Positions 37,194-50,728 of a stretch of DNA of 64,000 nucleotides are shown piece after piece (the stretch's first letter is position 1; each line of letters starts with the position of its first letter). The translations under genes were made by a program, and so were the position numbers. This DNA comes from Cocos nucifera (taxonomy: Eukaryota > Streptophyta > Magnoliopsida > Arecales > Arecaceae), in the NCBI GenBank assembly GCA_006176705.1, contig QRFJ01000480.1, forward strand, positions 557,670-621,669, given 5' to 3'. Under the pieces are notes generated by a model that was not told the origin of the DNA, searched no databases, and worked only from the letters and a program-made list of their open reading frames with translations.

Positions 37194-38674
37194 ACTGCAG
37201 AGTTTTGTATGACTCAAACTAGGCTTCGCCGGTGATTCGGCTCCCTGAACGCTTGGGAAGAAATCATGCGGCTTGGAACAAAATTTTTTATCAAAATTGG
37301 AAGCTTAATGCATTTGTTCTTGCGTGTATCACAATTAATGTTAGTGGCTCGCCGTTTGCCCTATGAAGATGATAGGAATGATACAGTGATAACAGATTTC
37401 ATCACGATTAGACATAGATTGCAAACTTTGCAAAACTTGAGGATTTATTTGCACAAACTGATTCTAAATGTGAAAGTGATAGCTTTATCAAATAGCGTTG
37501 TTACGAGATAAATGCTGTGCGTTGTTTTTATTTATCAAATAGTGTTGTTCTTTGAGTTCATGGAACAAGGAAATAATTCCTTTCTGCACATGTATATCAT
37601 AAACCGAGGAATGTACCTGTATTAGGGAGTGTAGAAGGAAAGAAAAAATAAAGATAAACTAAAAACCACATGGGATGAAGTGGTAATAAAGGATTTGGTA
37701 TGGGATGAAGTAATAAGAAAAGATTTGAGATCGCTGTATCTTTCAAAGAAAGTGCAAAATATTTCTTTGAAAGAATTAAATGATAATTTTTTAAAAAACA
37801 TTATGCCTGAACTACGCTGACGATATGCAATAATTGCATGCGTGGAGACTGCAAGATTATGACTTATACAGTATATTACAAATATTACAGATTTATCGGT
37901 CCATCCCCATTTATATTGTTCGAAGCTTTGGAGCTTTTGTTGTATGGTTCCGTCCGCCGAGAAACGATACATCGAGACGCAACTCCTCAAGGTAGTCAAG
38001 GGTGGTGGGGTAGCTAAGTTAAAAAATATACTTTTCTGCATCTGGATTTATAAAATCACAATCTACTATATTCTCAAGAAAGTAAAATCATAATCCACTA
38101 AAATATTAGGTGCTTCTGACAAGGCTTGTATCATTTTAGCCCCTCTCCTTTGGAACCATCTGTTTTTTGCTCTCCGCTTCTTTCTTCTTACTTTTTTTCA
38201 AAAAAAAAAAAAGAAAGAAAGAAGGTTACGATTCCTTTGGCTTCAGAAATTACTTGCACGTATCTGCCGTGAGACAAGCATGAGACCAATTCCATCGTAC
38301 TCCTTTCTCCACACCCCATCTGTTGTTTTCGATTGCTAGCATCATTAGTAAGAGAATTCACAACTGCTTAATTTGATAAGGTCCAGCTTTTAAAATTCAA
38401 TAATAAAAACATCATATCTGGTGGTAAAATTAGTAAAATGGAAGCTAGAAGATTAGGCAAGAATCAAGCAAAGGGCAATGAGAAGGAAGACAACTTGCAC
38501 TCTAAGAATCAAAATGATAACAGAGCACGCGGTCCTCCCGCACTCTGACAAGCCATCATGTACACTTTTTGGAACCAATGGTGCCCATATCAATGCTAAA
38601 TGTGCAGTACCATGCTTTGCTGGATATTTTAAAGGAATACATCCAATTCGCTGGACATGTAATTAAACTAGCTA
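37194..38674. other. Convergent intergenic region EMC7 / MGD
   Basis: About 1.5 kb between two convergent genes; it must contain both 3'UTRs. AT-rich, with poly-A/poly-T patches near 38200. No additional gene, repeat border or RNA recognised. Confidence 0.5.
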
Positions 38675-41600
38675 TTATATGGCGTACGAGAATGATGAAG
38701 TCAAAGAATAGGAGATGCGTTCCATTGGCCCACGCTGCTGGACCAGCTGGTGTATGTCCTTTACGATATCGAACACTGCACCAGGTCGTGCAAGTTTGAG
38801 TGCATTCCCTGAGAATTTCTTCAGCTCGTCTCTGTCAGGGCCAAACCACCGAGCAACAAGGCTGGCTGTCTCCTTGGGGCTTTTGGAGAATGCTCCAGCT
38901 CCATTCTCTACTACGTAGGGGATGTTACCAACTTCCTGCAAGACCAAAATTAGACAAAAGCCAGGCTAGTCCACCAATCTGATCCTTCCAAGGAGTAACT
39001 GCGGATGCTCTGTACTTTGTTTTTATGAAGTTTGTGATACAAAATATGCATGCATGCATACAGTTGTGTACGGATACATCCACAACTTCATTCTTTCATT
39101 TTCTTTTTTTGGATGGACATAGCTTAATCCATTCTTTGAACACCAGTCTTATCCATGCACTAACATGGCACTTGGGAGCTAATTAAACACCAGTCTTGTT
39201 GGTGATGAGATAGTTCTCTCAGATTCTTGGATTTAGATAAACAAGGAAATTACCACAAGCTGGAGAAAGACCTTGTAAATGATGAGGTCATTCCACTTGT
39301 TTCTTATTGTAGCAAGGTTACTACCTAAATTTTAAAAAATAATCTTCTCTCAGATCTACTCATCCAAATATAGACCAGGCGCTAATCTCAACTGGATAAG
39401 AAGAAACCAAGCCAGCAGATTCAAACTCCAACAACTAGTTTGAATAGCTAAGAGGCATATCTATGCCATAGTAGCCCTTTTAATGGAGAACACGTTAATT
39501 AATAGTGACTTAACGAGGTTGGAATGAAACAGATCTAGTAGGACAGTGGAAGGTAGACACTGACCTGTCCAGGTATAAAGTCATTGAGGATAATAGGAAG
39601 TCCCCTGATCAATGCCTCAGCAATTGTACCCGGTCCTGCCTATAAACACATGATGAGCACGTTGAAGCCATCAGAAGGTCATTAGACCAAAAGCTCCAAA
39701 GCAGACAGACTTGGACATCAAGGAAACCAGCATACCTTCGTTATGATACAATCACAAGCTCCCATCCATTTCTCCATCTGGGTCTCAAATCCTCTTATCT
39801 GACAACAAAGGCAACATCGAACAGCTTGCAGCAAACAAATGCTTAAAATGTACCATTACCAACATCTAAAACCAGCTACACTACCTTCACAGGAATCCTC
39901 CATTCGGTTGACTGCAATGTGGAACTCAGTATCTGGTTACGGCCACAAATGACAACAATCTGCCCAATAGGTTTGCCGAGCTCCTCATCAAACAGGGCTT
40001 CTCCTAAAGCCATCGCAGTTTTCTCGACCGGACCCATTCCCTCACCACCTCCCATCAGTAGAACCGCAGGCAAATGAGGGTGCATCTCCAGTTCTTCTCT
40101 CAAATCATCCTGTAATAAATTAAAATTCTAACTCTTTCAACAGAGCGAGGACTGAAAGAGGTGTGATAACAAAACCATACACTGTGGCGATGGCACAAAC
40201 CTTGTTTAAAACTGCACGGCAGAAGGATGGTCGAACCGGCAAACCGAAGACACGGATCTGAGAAGGCTTTAGGCCTTCCAGCAAAGCCCTCTTCGACACC
40301 TCCTCCGAAGGGCAATAGCATCTGTCCACCCCAGCATGGAACCTGGAATAAAATTGCAAAATTTTATTGGTTGGTTGGAGATCATAAGAATGGAGCTGAT
40401 GTTTTAAAATGTCACGCAACACAAGAAGTCGAACATATATACCATGTAGGGTGGCAGGTGTTGAGGTCTGTGATGACAGTAACGAAAACGACTCTCTTTT
40501 GAAGGCTCTGCCATTTGAGAACCCATAAAGGTATGTGCTGCATGAGGGGATGCACGCTTATAATAATGTCTGGGTTGTACTTCATCAGACCAGCCTCCAC
40601 CTTCCTTCAGTTGCAAAAATTAAAAAAGTAATTATAAACCCCATCCTTTTGCCATCGATCTCAAGTCCAATAGAGAATGAGTTCCATATAGTCTTATTCA
40701 ATGGAGCAACACTTGCGGAATACACTGAGCTGAGAACTAACTGTGAACAGAAAAAAAAAAGAAAAAGGAGAGGCCATATATACCTAGCATACAGGGCAGC
40801 AAGGGCGGCGAGATAGGAGCAATGAACCCAACGAGGATAGGTGCCATGGAAAGCGACTTTCCAGAGCGAGACATGCTTCACCATGAACTTATAAGTTCTC
40901 TCCATGTCGTTCAGCGGCCAACCCGCATGCTCTTTGCCCAAGTCCTTCACAAAGACCTGAAAAATGGTAAACCAAGCAAGAAAATTTAAATTTTTGTTTA
41001 CGGCGGGTTACCCAAAAAAATAACCATAAAAAAATAAAAAGTATGAAACATAGTAAATTTTTTCTCATCAATGAAAAGAGAGACAAGATGCCACCCGATA
41101 TGTTCTGAAATTCCTTCAAGAAAGCACTACGATCCCATAGAAAAGCAAACTAAAAAAAGCCGAAAAAAAGCCAATAAAATTCACAAACTATAAAGGAAAG
41201 AAGAAGAAGTAGTAGTGAGCAAAAAAGCCAACCACCATCAAAGAATCGTGGTAGATAACGAAGATTCTACAAACCAACTCGCAAAACAAAGACAAATGAC
41301 ATATTTATGGACTTCGAAAGAGATTTTGAAGATGTAGAGGATTATATGAACCCTGTACTCGTCTCCGAATTCGAGGCGGAAGGCGTCGCGGATGGCCTCG
41401 GCGGAGGCACGGTGGCCGCCGCCGGTGTCGCTCATGAGGACGAGCACGTTCTTGGGGCGGTCCGCCCCGAGCTGGGCCAGCTCCATCGTGCACTCCTCCT
41501 CCGCCCCCCACGCGGCAGCTCCGTCCTCATCCCCTCCACTGCCACCAGCGCCGCCTCCATAGAACGACCACCGCCACCGCTGCTGCTGCTTCCTCCCTCC

Positions 41601-41684
41601 GCCATCTCCGCCGTGGTAGGCGAGCACTCTGTGGAGCACCGCCTCCCGTATCGACCTCCTCGGGGCCACCACCGACACCACCAT
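38675..41684 (-). CDS. MGD2: Type-B monogalactosyldiacylglycerol synthase
   Basis: Transfers galactose from UDP-galactose to diacylglycerol to make MGDG; type-B enzymes sit on the outer plastid envelope and feed DGDG synthesis, notably under phosphate shortage. Eight minus-strand exons: 41684-41352, 40956-40784, 40604-40443, 40342-40201, 40109-39885, 39798-39736, 39639-39565, 38935-38675. All GT..AG and in phase: 477 aa. The start ATG (41684) gives [16 protein letters not shown], matching monocot type-B enzymes; an upstream in-frame extension lacks an ATG. The N-terminal GT28 domain has [18 protein letters not shown] (about 80-97), then [15 protein letters not shown] and [16 protein letters not shown]. 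The C-terminal UDP-sugar domain has [55 protein letters not shown]. The tail [12 protein letters not shown] is family-typical. There is no long transit peptide, unlike type-A MGD1. MGD2 versus MGD3 orthology cannot be settled. Confidence 0.95.
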
Positions 41685-42500
41685 CGCTACTAAGAATAGA
41701 AGAACACGAGATAGAAGCAAAAGCTAGTCCTCTTGGGAGTACATCTTGGAAGGAAACAAAGGGTGGTTATATTAAAAAGAGGGAAGCGATCGAGCTGGCG
41801 GATGTCCAGATTCATGTTCCTTAGGAGGAGGTTAAAGAAAAAGGAAAGTTTGATCCAGTTTTAATTGGAAGAGAATATTTCGACTTTACGTGTATCGACT
41901 TTAAATGGTAAAGACTACCTGTCCATCGCTCATGCGAAGTGAAAGATTTGAGTTTGTTTTCCGCTGTGATCCCGGGGTGTTAGATTCGGGAATTATGCCG
42001 TTTTGTTCCTCTTTCAATACTGCTACATTTCTTTAGTGGTGGGGGAGAAGACGAATCATAGCCGCATGATTCGCATCCAACACGGAATCTTCTTCCTTAG
42101 CGATTCGCTCCCGCCGGTGGGAAGGAGCGAAACGGTTCTGGTGTCCCTCAGCAACTCCATATTTTTGGGCGCGCTTGCAGGCTAGCCGGCGGATCAGTGA
42201 AACGGGAACCGCTGTCCCGAGATCAAATATTTTTTTTGATAGCTGCGTAAGGAGGGAAAGATCCATTGCACGGCCACGAACAGGAAACGGCACGACAACA
42301 CCAAGGGGTGGTAGTCGGGCCACATGATGGCTACGTGTCAGCTGATGGTTTGCTGTTGATCTTGTAGGGAGTTCAGGATGTGGAGGTGAGATGCAGTTGG
42401 ACGAATAACTGAGGGCCCCGCTCGAGTGACAGCGGCGTGAGCATGTCTTGGTCCCCCTGGGATTACGAATCAATCAGGGCCGTTGGCTTTTATGATTGGG
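41685..42500. promoter_or_regulatory. Upstream region of the MGD gene
   Basis: Should contain the 5'UTR and promoter (minus strand). I looked for the phosphate-starvation element GNATATNC and found only a near-miss, GAATATTT, at about 41873. GC-richer patch at about 42060-42450. No TATA box that I would defend. Confidence 0.35.
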
Positions 42501-45500
42501 ACCCTGCGATCATAAGAAAAAGATTGGATGGGTGATTGCGTCAGCCGTCAAGAAAGGAAATGCTGATGGCGGCGAGCGTGCGGAAATCTATCAAAGGAAA
42601 GGAAACCAGTTAATGGCTGGCTGCTGGCAAGTAATTTGGGCTTGGACTTTGACGCTAACTCGACTTCAAATAGGTTTGGGTTTTCCATTTATCCAAGCCA
42701 AGCCATCGGACTCAATCCTAGTTTATATAGGGAAGCAGCTACCTCGGTGCATGAATTGGTGCTATTCTAAATGCTCTGCAGGGGCATTCATTAGATAATC
42801 CTATATGGTGCTTGTTTGGATTTTTAAGTGTATATATCATCTTCATTTTAGGTAATTCTAGGAGGGGGCTAATCTTAATTTTTTTCCAAGGGCATTCATT
42901 AGCTTTCATGTTGGGTAATTCTATTACTTGAGTTGATTGCGAATTCTTTAAGAATAATAAAGTATAGATCAATTATTAAATCTTTTATATGGTAAAAAAT
43001 TTAAAGGCCGGATCTCTTAGGATCATTCAAAAGTGAGCTTTCGATGGGGTTAGTTTTGTGGCTTTAAATTGCTCTATCATCTTCTAACTTAGATGGAAAG
43101 CTAAGGTCACCAAGGAACGTCATCCTATCACTCTACTTGACGTACCTGATCGAATATCTATTAATTTACTATATGCGTCTCGAAAGAATAGATAAGATTG
43201 CGAGGTTGCTTGGTGATGCCATCCCCTTACAATTAAGCTCCTCTCAAATCATGACACTTCAAAAATGTTTCTTAATTATGATATGCATCCATTTGAGTTA
43301 TCTCCAATGTTGTAGGGAGAGAAGAACAAGCTAATGCATTGCTAGAATGGAAGTAATATGGACAAACTTTGGCATCATGGGCCCATCAAACTCTAGGAAT
43401 TGAATTTTGCCTGCCCAATCTTAAATAGGCTGGCTCACATGGGGCATGTTCTCGCCTTTATTATTATGGGGAATTCAATTAGGAGTTATTTCCTTTTTCC
43501 TTTTTTTTCTCCTCAATGGTATTGCAATTAGCCACTCCTCACCTATTAATCCACGGTAGCAAGGTTTGTATGTTTATATACGTATTCTTTGAATTCCATA
43601 ATGTTAGTGTTGGATTGTAGTGATTATTAGCTAGGTGTCAATGAGATCATGGATCAAACTAAATTCAGCATAGGTTGGATTAAAGTGGTGTTAAAAAAAG
43701 TGGTTGGGTAAACATGCAGAGCTGGTTCATATGAATTGCAGAGTGGACTATCTTTCCGACTGTGTGATCCTTATAATTAATAGCAAATAGTTTTCCTTTA
43801 GCTTTTGAATCCAGAAGATTTATTTGAAGAGCACAGCTATGGTCTCTTGTGATGGACACTCACACTTAGTTAATTGTTAGCTGTCATAGATGGGCTGGCC
43901 AATTGGGGTGTTGGCCAAGGCACAGCCCTAGTGGGAGGTGCAATTGCCCTTCCCTTAGCTTCCCACTTAAATATGAGTGGCTATTGGCTCATCCAGCCAT
44001 ACTCATACAGTTAGATCCATGGACTGACATCAAAGTTTAGAGTAGCTACATCCATCCCTAACCCAAGATCCAATTGAGAAGAAGAAGAAAGGAGGAAGAG
44101 AAGAAGAAGAAGAGGGTGGATGAGAAAATTTAAGGGAACAACTTGAGTAGAGAATAAGAAGAGGTGGAAGTGGAGGAAGACAAATCATTTCCCGATATTT
44201 CTACAGCCCGGCTAATATGTTTGTATTATTTTTCCTTTTTCCCTTTTTTTCCAAATTTTCATTTCTTTCTTTTTTGGGTTATCCTTTCTTCTCTGCTACT
44301 TTAAGGTGCACTTGAATATATAAATTAAAGGATCATGGCTCTTTTGACGACCAAATATGGGAGAGGGGAAGCGTTTAGAACTACATAATATAAAAGATAA
44401 ATTTTAGATACCAATTTTTTTTATCTTGGAGATAGCACTTTGAAGTTATGATATGTTCTTTTGCACCATAACGAAATTTAGTTAATAAAAGTATCAAAAA
44501 CACATATTATTCATAGTGATATGCCTCTCCTTTTTGTCAATTATTATTCAGGAGAGATAACATGACTAGTTGATTATGGTTTCACTAATTGAATTTTGAA
44601 CCAAGCTTATAAACATAATATAATAGAAACATAAATATTCTTTCTTTCATTGTTATTTTCTCTCCTCTCAAACAAATTCCTAGGTTTGCAACTGTTATTA
44701 TATTCCATGGATGGACAGCCTCTTGATCTTAGGCTAAAAGGACTTGATGCTGATGTAGTGTTGAGCATACACATTAGGACGTAACTCTTTCTTGTGTTCT
44801 CTATTCACTCATGATCCATGATAATCATTTCATCAACAATCCTCCACTAGCACAGGCCAGCGCATGGTACTCAATAAAATAATCGAGTTATAAATCATCC
44901 AGGTTATGTTGCAATGTTGTGCAAGATATTTTGGGCATTTATAAGTAGAGATTAGGGTTGAAGTTATCACTTTTAGCTTATAATTTTTTCACTCTCCTTT
45001 CAAAAATAGAAAAGATAATATTTTATTTATTAAATGAATATGTTATGTTGTTTAACAAAATGTCGATGATGAAAACAAGATGATCTTGGATTCAGTTTTG
45101 AAAATAAATATAATAAATCTAGCATGTTTTGCCAAGTTATATGCTATTTCCTTATATGACTAAATATGCATTTCATGTAAACTTTTCTAAAAGATTTTAC
45201 CTTCTTAAAACTCAAGTTTGAAATCGATAAGATGTGCTAAGATGTTGTGCATTCATAAACAACAATTGGGTGTCCTTGCTAATTAACATTAGGAAGACCC
45301 AAATTAATGCAAAAGCACAAACTTTTCCTAGCTACAAATGCTTTAATGCATGGTCAAAGTATGCCAGAAACATTTCATTCTCCAACAAATTTGTAACTAA
45401 CTCTTGGTTTTTTTTTGGAATTGCTTATTTTAAGTAGATAATTAATATATCCTCAAACCACTATCTTCTACTATATCTCGGTAAGATAAGGGGGAAAAAA

Positions 45501-47034
45501 TCCAAACAATGGCCACCATCTTATAAACACTTTGCGCACAACCAAAACGAGACTCAAGTTGGGCATGATGATGTGATTGTGATTGAATCTAACCGTACGT
45601 TTAGCCCAGCCACAAAGTTGAGGAATTCCCATTGGCTCATGGCAAGTCTACCATTTTAGCTGGTGGACTAGTCCAACCGCGAAGCAATATATATAAAGAG
45701 GAAAAGCATGAAATATACGTACATTCGTGCATGCTGCTTCATGATTGGATCGATCCACCAGCTCAGCAGGGATCAGGTCCAACTAAAATTACACCTTAAG
45801 TTATTTCAAAACAAAGAACATCTTGAAAGAAAGATGCCTGGAGAGATGTGAAGGTGAACATAGAGTGGAAGATGTGAGCCCTCTCAATATCTTGGAAAGG
45901 ATAAGCTAGCCAACCAAGCCAATGAAAAATATACCAATTGTTGTGCATGGCACCAGATCTAAAATTTGTTAGGCCTTTTTGGCTGGCCCACCATTAATTG
46001 TTACAACAAGAAATGATACTGTAGAGCAATCCAAATCAAACAGCATTGCTGTGATTCACAGCCTCTGAGGCCACGGACCATCTCCTACGAGTGCGGTGTG
46101 ATCTCCAGCTGAACCGTAGCCGCTCGGCGGTTGCTTTTGCAAGTGGACCACACGCTTGCCTTACTCGACAATTTTAATACAACACGCCAAACTACAAAAA
46201 CCAGAATGATTATATCATGGTTGCAAAACAGCAAGCAGGTTCTGAAAGAAGTTAGAGATTTTTTAAATATAAGGGCTTCCTAATAGATTCTAGAAGCAGG
46301 ATCTCTGCGTATGGTATCGTGGATGCCATTGTGAGTCATATTTGCTAACTTCTTATTTGATGGCTATCCATCTACTGATGATGGTGGCTGCATCACGTCA
46401 TAAATTTTAAAATATTTTTTATATCTTAAAGGAAGTTCTATCTTCTTCTAAGCTTGGGTTTTATGCTAGAAAGAATGGCTGATCTTCTTTCATGATATCA
46501 ATCAATAAATTATATATATATTACATGGATTGTAAAGCACTCCAATCTCATCTTTTATCTACTTGTGCAGATTTTGAAGTTGCCATTATGCGATCGAATG
46601 GTGGATGTCGCAATAGATGCAATGCCAACCCACATGTTTTCATCTTCTTATTTTTTCTTCTTCTTTTTTTGAGAAATATCTTTTCATGGCAAAATAATTA
46701 TAAAAAGATTAAGGAACCTCAAATGTGTGGACTTTTGTCTCCATAAAACACCCAATTAGCAATCTCTGGCTCGGGCTTGCAAGGAATTGGTGGCTATCAA
46801 CCAAGAAGAAGAGTAGCCTTCTGAAAACATTTAGATCTCATGAGGGATTATTAATTTGGAAAGCAAAAGAACAATGATATTATAAATTTGAAGAACCTAG
46901 GAGCTATACGGGAAAACAAAAATCATCTTTCTCTTTTGTTTTCGTAGAGAGATGATGGGGTTAATTTGTTTGTTGCCCTTGTTCTCCATGGACAAGAAAG
47001 GAGGGATGTTTAACATTAGACATTCCTAACAAAT
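42501..47034. other. Intergenic, no gene recognised
   Basis: About 4.5 kb of AT-rich DNA. It includes a purine-rich GAAGA tract at about 44080-44185 and a TATATATAAAG word at about 45690 that looks like a TATA box, but no convincing reading frame or hairpin precursor follows. Short open frames are scattered and domain-free. Confidence 0.5.
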
Positions 47035-47039
47035 ATGAT
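47035..47039. repeat. Target-site duplication, left copy (ATGAT)
   Basis: ATGAT directly outside retrotransposon B, repeated exactly at 52897-52901 on the other side. Confidence 0.88.
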
Positions 47040-48588
47040 TGTTGGTGCAGAATTTGATGGACGATGGATCGAACTGGAGTCGAGGAAGATGAGATCACCA
47101 TTGGTGATCTATAAAATAAAGTTCCGTTCGGAGTCGATGATGGTGGCTCCGGCAGGATCCTTCGACGATCAAATCAATTCTTCTGACCAACATAAATAGA
47201 GTGCTCAAAAAAAAAATTTGATAGAGTTTAGAGGAGGAGAGGAGAGCTTAGAGAAAACATATCTGGAGGATTTCTTTTTATAGACGGAGCTTGTAGCGGA
47301 TTGATAGTGACAGCTGCAGCCGTCTGATAGTGGGCCACGTGGGGTTTGCAATGAAGAGAGAGATGTCGCCAGACTGATAGTGGCAGCCATACTGTCTGAT
47401 CGTGGATCGTATGAAATTTACTACGGAAAGAGAGATATCGTCAGACTGATAGTGACAGTCATATCGTCCGATTGTGGGCCGCATGAGATCTGTTACGAAG
47501 AGAGAGGTATTGTTAGATCGATAATGATAGTCATGCCGCCTGGTGGAAGCATGCGTTTGGAGTTCGACTGCAAAAGTAATCTGGAAATAGTTTGGCTCCT
47601 GTAGAAATTCGACTACAAAAGAGATCTGAAAAGAGTTCGGCTTCCGTAGAAATTCGACTGCAGAAGAAATTCGGAAGGAGTTTGGCTCCCATAGAAGTCC
47701 GACTGGAGGAGAAATTCGAAAGGAGTTTGGCTTCCTTAGAAGTCCGACTGAAGGAGAAATCCGGAAGGAGTTTGGCTTCCATAGAAGTTCGACTGAAGGA
47801 GAAATCCAAAGGAGTTTGACTTTCGTAGAAGTCTGACTGAGGAGAGATTTGGAAGAAGTTCGGCTCCCATAGAAGTCCGACCGAAGGAGAAATCTGAAAG
47901 GAGTTCGACTCTTGTAGAAATCCGACTGAAAGAGAGATCCAGAAGGAGTTCAGCTTCCGTAGAAGTCTGACTGAAGGAGCAATCCGAAAGAAAATTTGGC
48001 TCCCATAGAAGTTTGACTGAAGGAGAAATTTGGAAGGAGTTTGGCTCCTATAGAAATCCGACTGAAGGAGAGATCCAGAAGGAGTTTGGCTCCCGTAGAA
48101 GTCCGACTGAAGGAGAAATTCGGAAGGAGTTCGACTCCCATAGAAGTCCGATTAAAGAAAAAATCCGAAAGAAGTTTGGCTCCTGTAGAAATTCAACTGA
48201 AGGAGAGATCTAGAAAGAGTTTGGCTCCCATAAAAGTCTGACTGAAGAAGAAATTCAAAAGAAGTTCGGCTCCCATAGAAGTTCGACTGAAGGAGGAATC
48301 CGAAAGAAGTTTAACTCTTGTAGAAACTTGTCTGAAGAAGAGATCCGAAAGAAGTTCGACTCCTATAGGAGTCCGACTAAGGAAGAAGTCCAAAAGAAGC
48401 TCGACCGTTGGGGGAGTTCGGCTGGGGCTTGGCCGCTGAGGAGTTCGACTAAGCTTTGGCCGTTGGAGGAGTTCGACTGGGGTCTGGCCACTGAAGAAAA
48501 ATTTTTGATCGAAGCTCTTCCGTAATTACCAATTGTGTTAGGTCAAGCATCAGATTGGACTTCGATGGAAGCAGGTTTATTCCCAACA
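47040..48588 (-). repeat. 3' LTR of retrotransposon B
   Basis: On the minus strand begins TGTTGGGAATAA at 48588 and ends TGCACCAACA at 47040. It contains a run of 45-bp units at about 47570-48400 that leaves frames open on both strands. Confidence 0.87.
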
Positions 48589-48679
48589 ATAGTCCTCCCA
48601 CTCTCGAGTTCAAAACTCGAAGGAAGGGAGTACAAAAAAGACGATTGTCGAAGTCCTTTTTCGGGCTCTGCATCCATTG

Positions 48680-49330
48680 GGGTTGAAGCCGGAGGAGACC
48701 TTATCTCCAGCCAAGGTTGACGTTGAAGTTGAGGCTCGGGAAAGATCTTGCCTCCAGTCGAGGTTGACGTTGAAGTTGAGGCTTAGGGGAGATCTTGTCT
48801 CCAACCGAGGTTCAGGAAGATCTTATCTCCAATCGAGGTTGACGTTGAAGTCGAGGCTCGAGAGAGATTTTGTCTTCAGCCGAGGTTCAAGGAGATCTTA
48901 TCTTCTGTTGACATTGTGGTTGAAGCTCATGAAAAATCTTGTCTCCAATCGAGGTTGACGTTGAAGTTGAAGCTCGTGGGAGATCTTGTCTCCAGTCGAG
49001 ATTGATGTTGAAGTTGAAGCTCAGAGAAGATCTTGTCTCCATCCGAGGTTCAGGAAGATCCTGTCTCCTATTGACGTTGTGGTTGAAGCTCGTGGAAGAT
49101 CTTATCTTTGATCGAGGTTGACGTTGACGTTGAAGTTGAAGCTCGAAGAAGATCTTATCTCCAATCGAGGTCGACGTTGACATTGAAGCTCAGGAGATAT
49201 CTTATCTCCAATCGAGGTTGACGTTGAAGTTGAGGCTCGGGGGAGATCTTGTCTCCAACTGACGTTGACGTTGAAGTTGAGGCTCAAGGAAGATTTTATC
49301 TCCAGCCGAGGTCCAAGAAGATCTTCTCTC
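48680..49330 (-). repeat. Array of GGAGATAAGATCTCC-type repeats, retrotransposon B
   Basis: Reverse-strand copy of the array in A: repeated (plus-strand view) 'GATCTTGTCTCCAACCGAGG' plus 'TTGACGTTGAAGTTGAGGCTC'. Unit roughly 50-60 bases, a dozen or so copies. Confidence 0.88.
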
Positions 49331-49339
49331 CTATTCTTA

Positions 49340-49915
49340 TCGGGCACAATGGGGTCGTTGTCGGGGCCTTTCCTCTCATCCCATCTAAAATGAATGAGTT
49401 CTTCGGCTTTGCTCATGTTATGACGAGGTTCTCCTCTTGTTCCTAATGGGCTGTAGGGATGCATAAGAGCCGTTGTCAGGACCTCTCTCCCCATCTCATC
49501 TAAAATGAATGAGACCTTCAATTTTGCTCGCATTAGGATGAGGTTCTCCTCCTGTTCCTAGCGGACTGTGGGGCACATATAAGGGCCGTTGTTAGGATCC
49601 CTCCCCCATCTCATCTAAAATGAACGAGGCCTTCGACTTTGCTCGTATTAGGACGAGATTCTCCTCAAGTTCCTAACTGCTGTGGGGGCACATAAGGACC
49701 GTTGTCAGGACCTCTCTCTCCATCTCGTCTAAAATGAACGAGATCTTCAACTTTGCTCGCATTAGGACGAGATTCTCCTCTTATTCCTAACGGGCTGTGG
49801 GTGCACATAAGGACCGTTATCAGGGCCTCTCTCTCCATCTCATCTAAAATGAACGAGGCCTCTGACTTGCTTATGTTAGGATAAGATTCTCCTCATATTC
49901 CTAACATGGCTACTA
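49340..49915 (-). repeat. Tandem array of ~110-140-bp GTTAGGA/TCCTAAC units, retrotransposon B
   Basis: About five units, each containing (minus strand) GTTAGGAACAGGAGGAGAAC, CTCGTCCTAAC, then GAGCAAAGTCGAAGGCCTCG and CATTTTAGATGAGATGG. GTTAGGA and TCCTAAC form an inverted repeat within each unit. Homologous arrays occur at 58430-58850 and 62610-63030. Confidence 0.85.
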
Positions 49916-50467
49916 TTGATTGCTTCTTCTCCGTCGAAAAATAATAATGTTGAAATGGAGAAGTTTTATTGAAGAAAAATTATCGACAGTAAATTCTCAG
50001 ATTCTCTAAGTCTCAAGATCGTGAGAGCGTTGTCCTTTCAAGCTTCTTCAGGTAATAAGTTTTAGGTTGGACAATCTCCTCTATTTCATATGGGCCTTCT
50101 CAATTCGGGGTAAGCTTCTCTTGGCTCTGAGGTTGAGAGATGGCGGCTCACCGAAGTACTAAGCCCCCTAGAGATAGCATTGATGATGCCGGAAGGTGGC
50201 TGATCTCCTTATTGTTCCTTCCATATTGGTGGTTCTAGCTGCGGTAGCGCCATTGATTTGCTTTAGATCGACGTCTGTGAAGCATTGAGGGAAGCCGTAG
50301 TTGTGAAACCTTCAAAGGGGAGAACTTCTTCGCACCCTTCTGTCAGAAATTTTTTGATGATGAGCTCGAGGGGGAGTTCAGCCTTGCTTGCACTTGGGGG
50401 GAGTCCGTGAGCACGGTCAAAATTCATTCGACCCTCCATTAGTCGTGGGTTTGCTAGACTCGTCCAT

Positions 50468-50728
50468 CTACCGCTCTCCTATGACTTTTTCATCCTTCAA
50501 CTTGAAGGCTTCTTCTGCACGGGCATATCCCTCAGCCCGGGCTAGCAGATCGGCAAAGTTTCTAAGGTACTTCTTCTCTAGAAAGAACAGCAAATCGTTC
50601 TTCTGAAGGCCGCCCTTGAGTACAGCCATCGCAACTAACTGATCTAGATTCCGAACCTCCAACGCAACAGCATTAAATCGTGTGACATAAGCCTGGATGA
50701 ATTCTTCCTCCTTCTGCTTGATGTTCAT
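50468..50728 (-). pseudogene. gag capsid fragment, retrotransposon B
   Basis: Open frame of 86 codons reading KQKEEEFIQAYVTRFNAVAL then EVRNLDQLVAMAVLKGGLQK and FFLEKKYLRNFADLLARAEG. This is the C-terminal half of the retrotransposon gag (capsid) domain of Ty3/gypsy elements, in which 'E-x-x-x-Y-x-x-R-F' and 'A-x-x-K-G' patterns are conserved. The frame is truncated on both sides. It implies the family descends from a coding-competent gypsy element. Confidence 0.75.

Noticed and set aside
41685..41720. Twelve-codon N-terminal extension of the MGDG synthase frame
   Set aside because: It contains no ATG; the internal ATG at 41684 gives the N-terminus expected for monocot type-B enzymes.
41685..42500. 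P1BS phosphate-starvation site expected for a type-B MGDG synthase
   Set aside because: Only a near-match (GAATATTT at about 41873) was found; the required final C is absent.
45600..46250. Possible miRNA or small gene after a TATATATAAAG word at about 45690
   Set aside because: No known plant miRNA sequence and no convincing long hairpin or reading frame seen.
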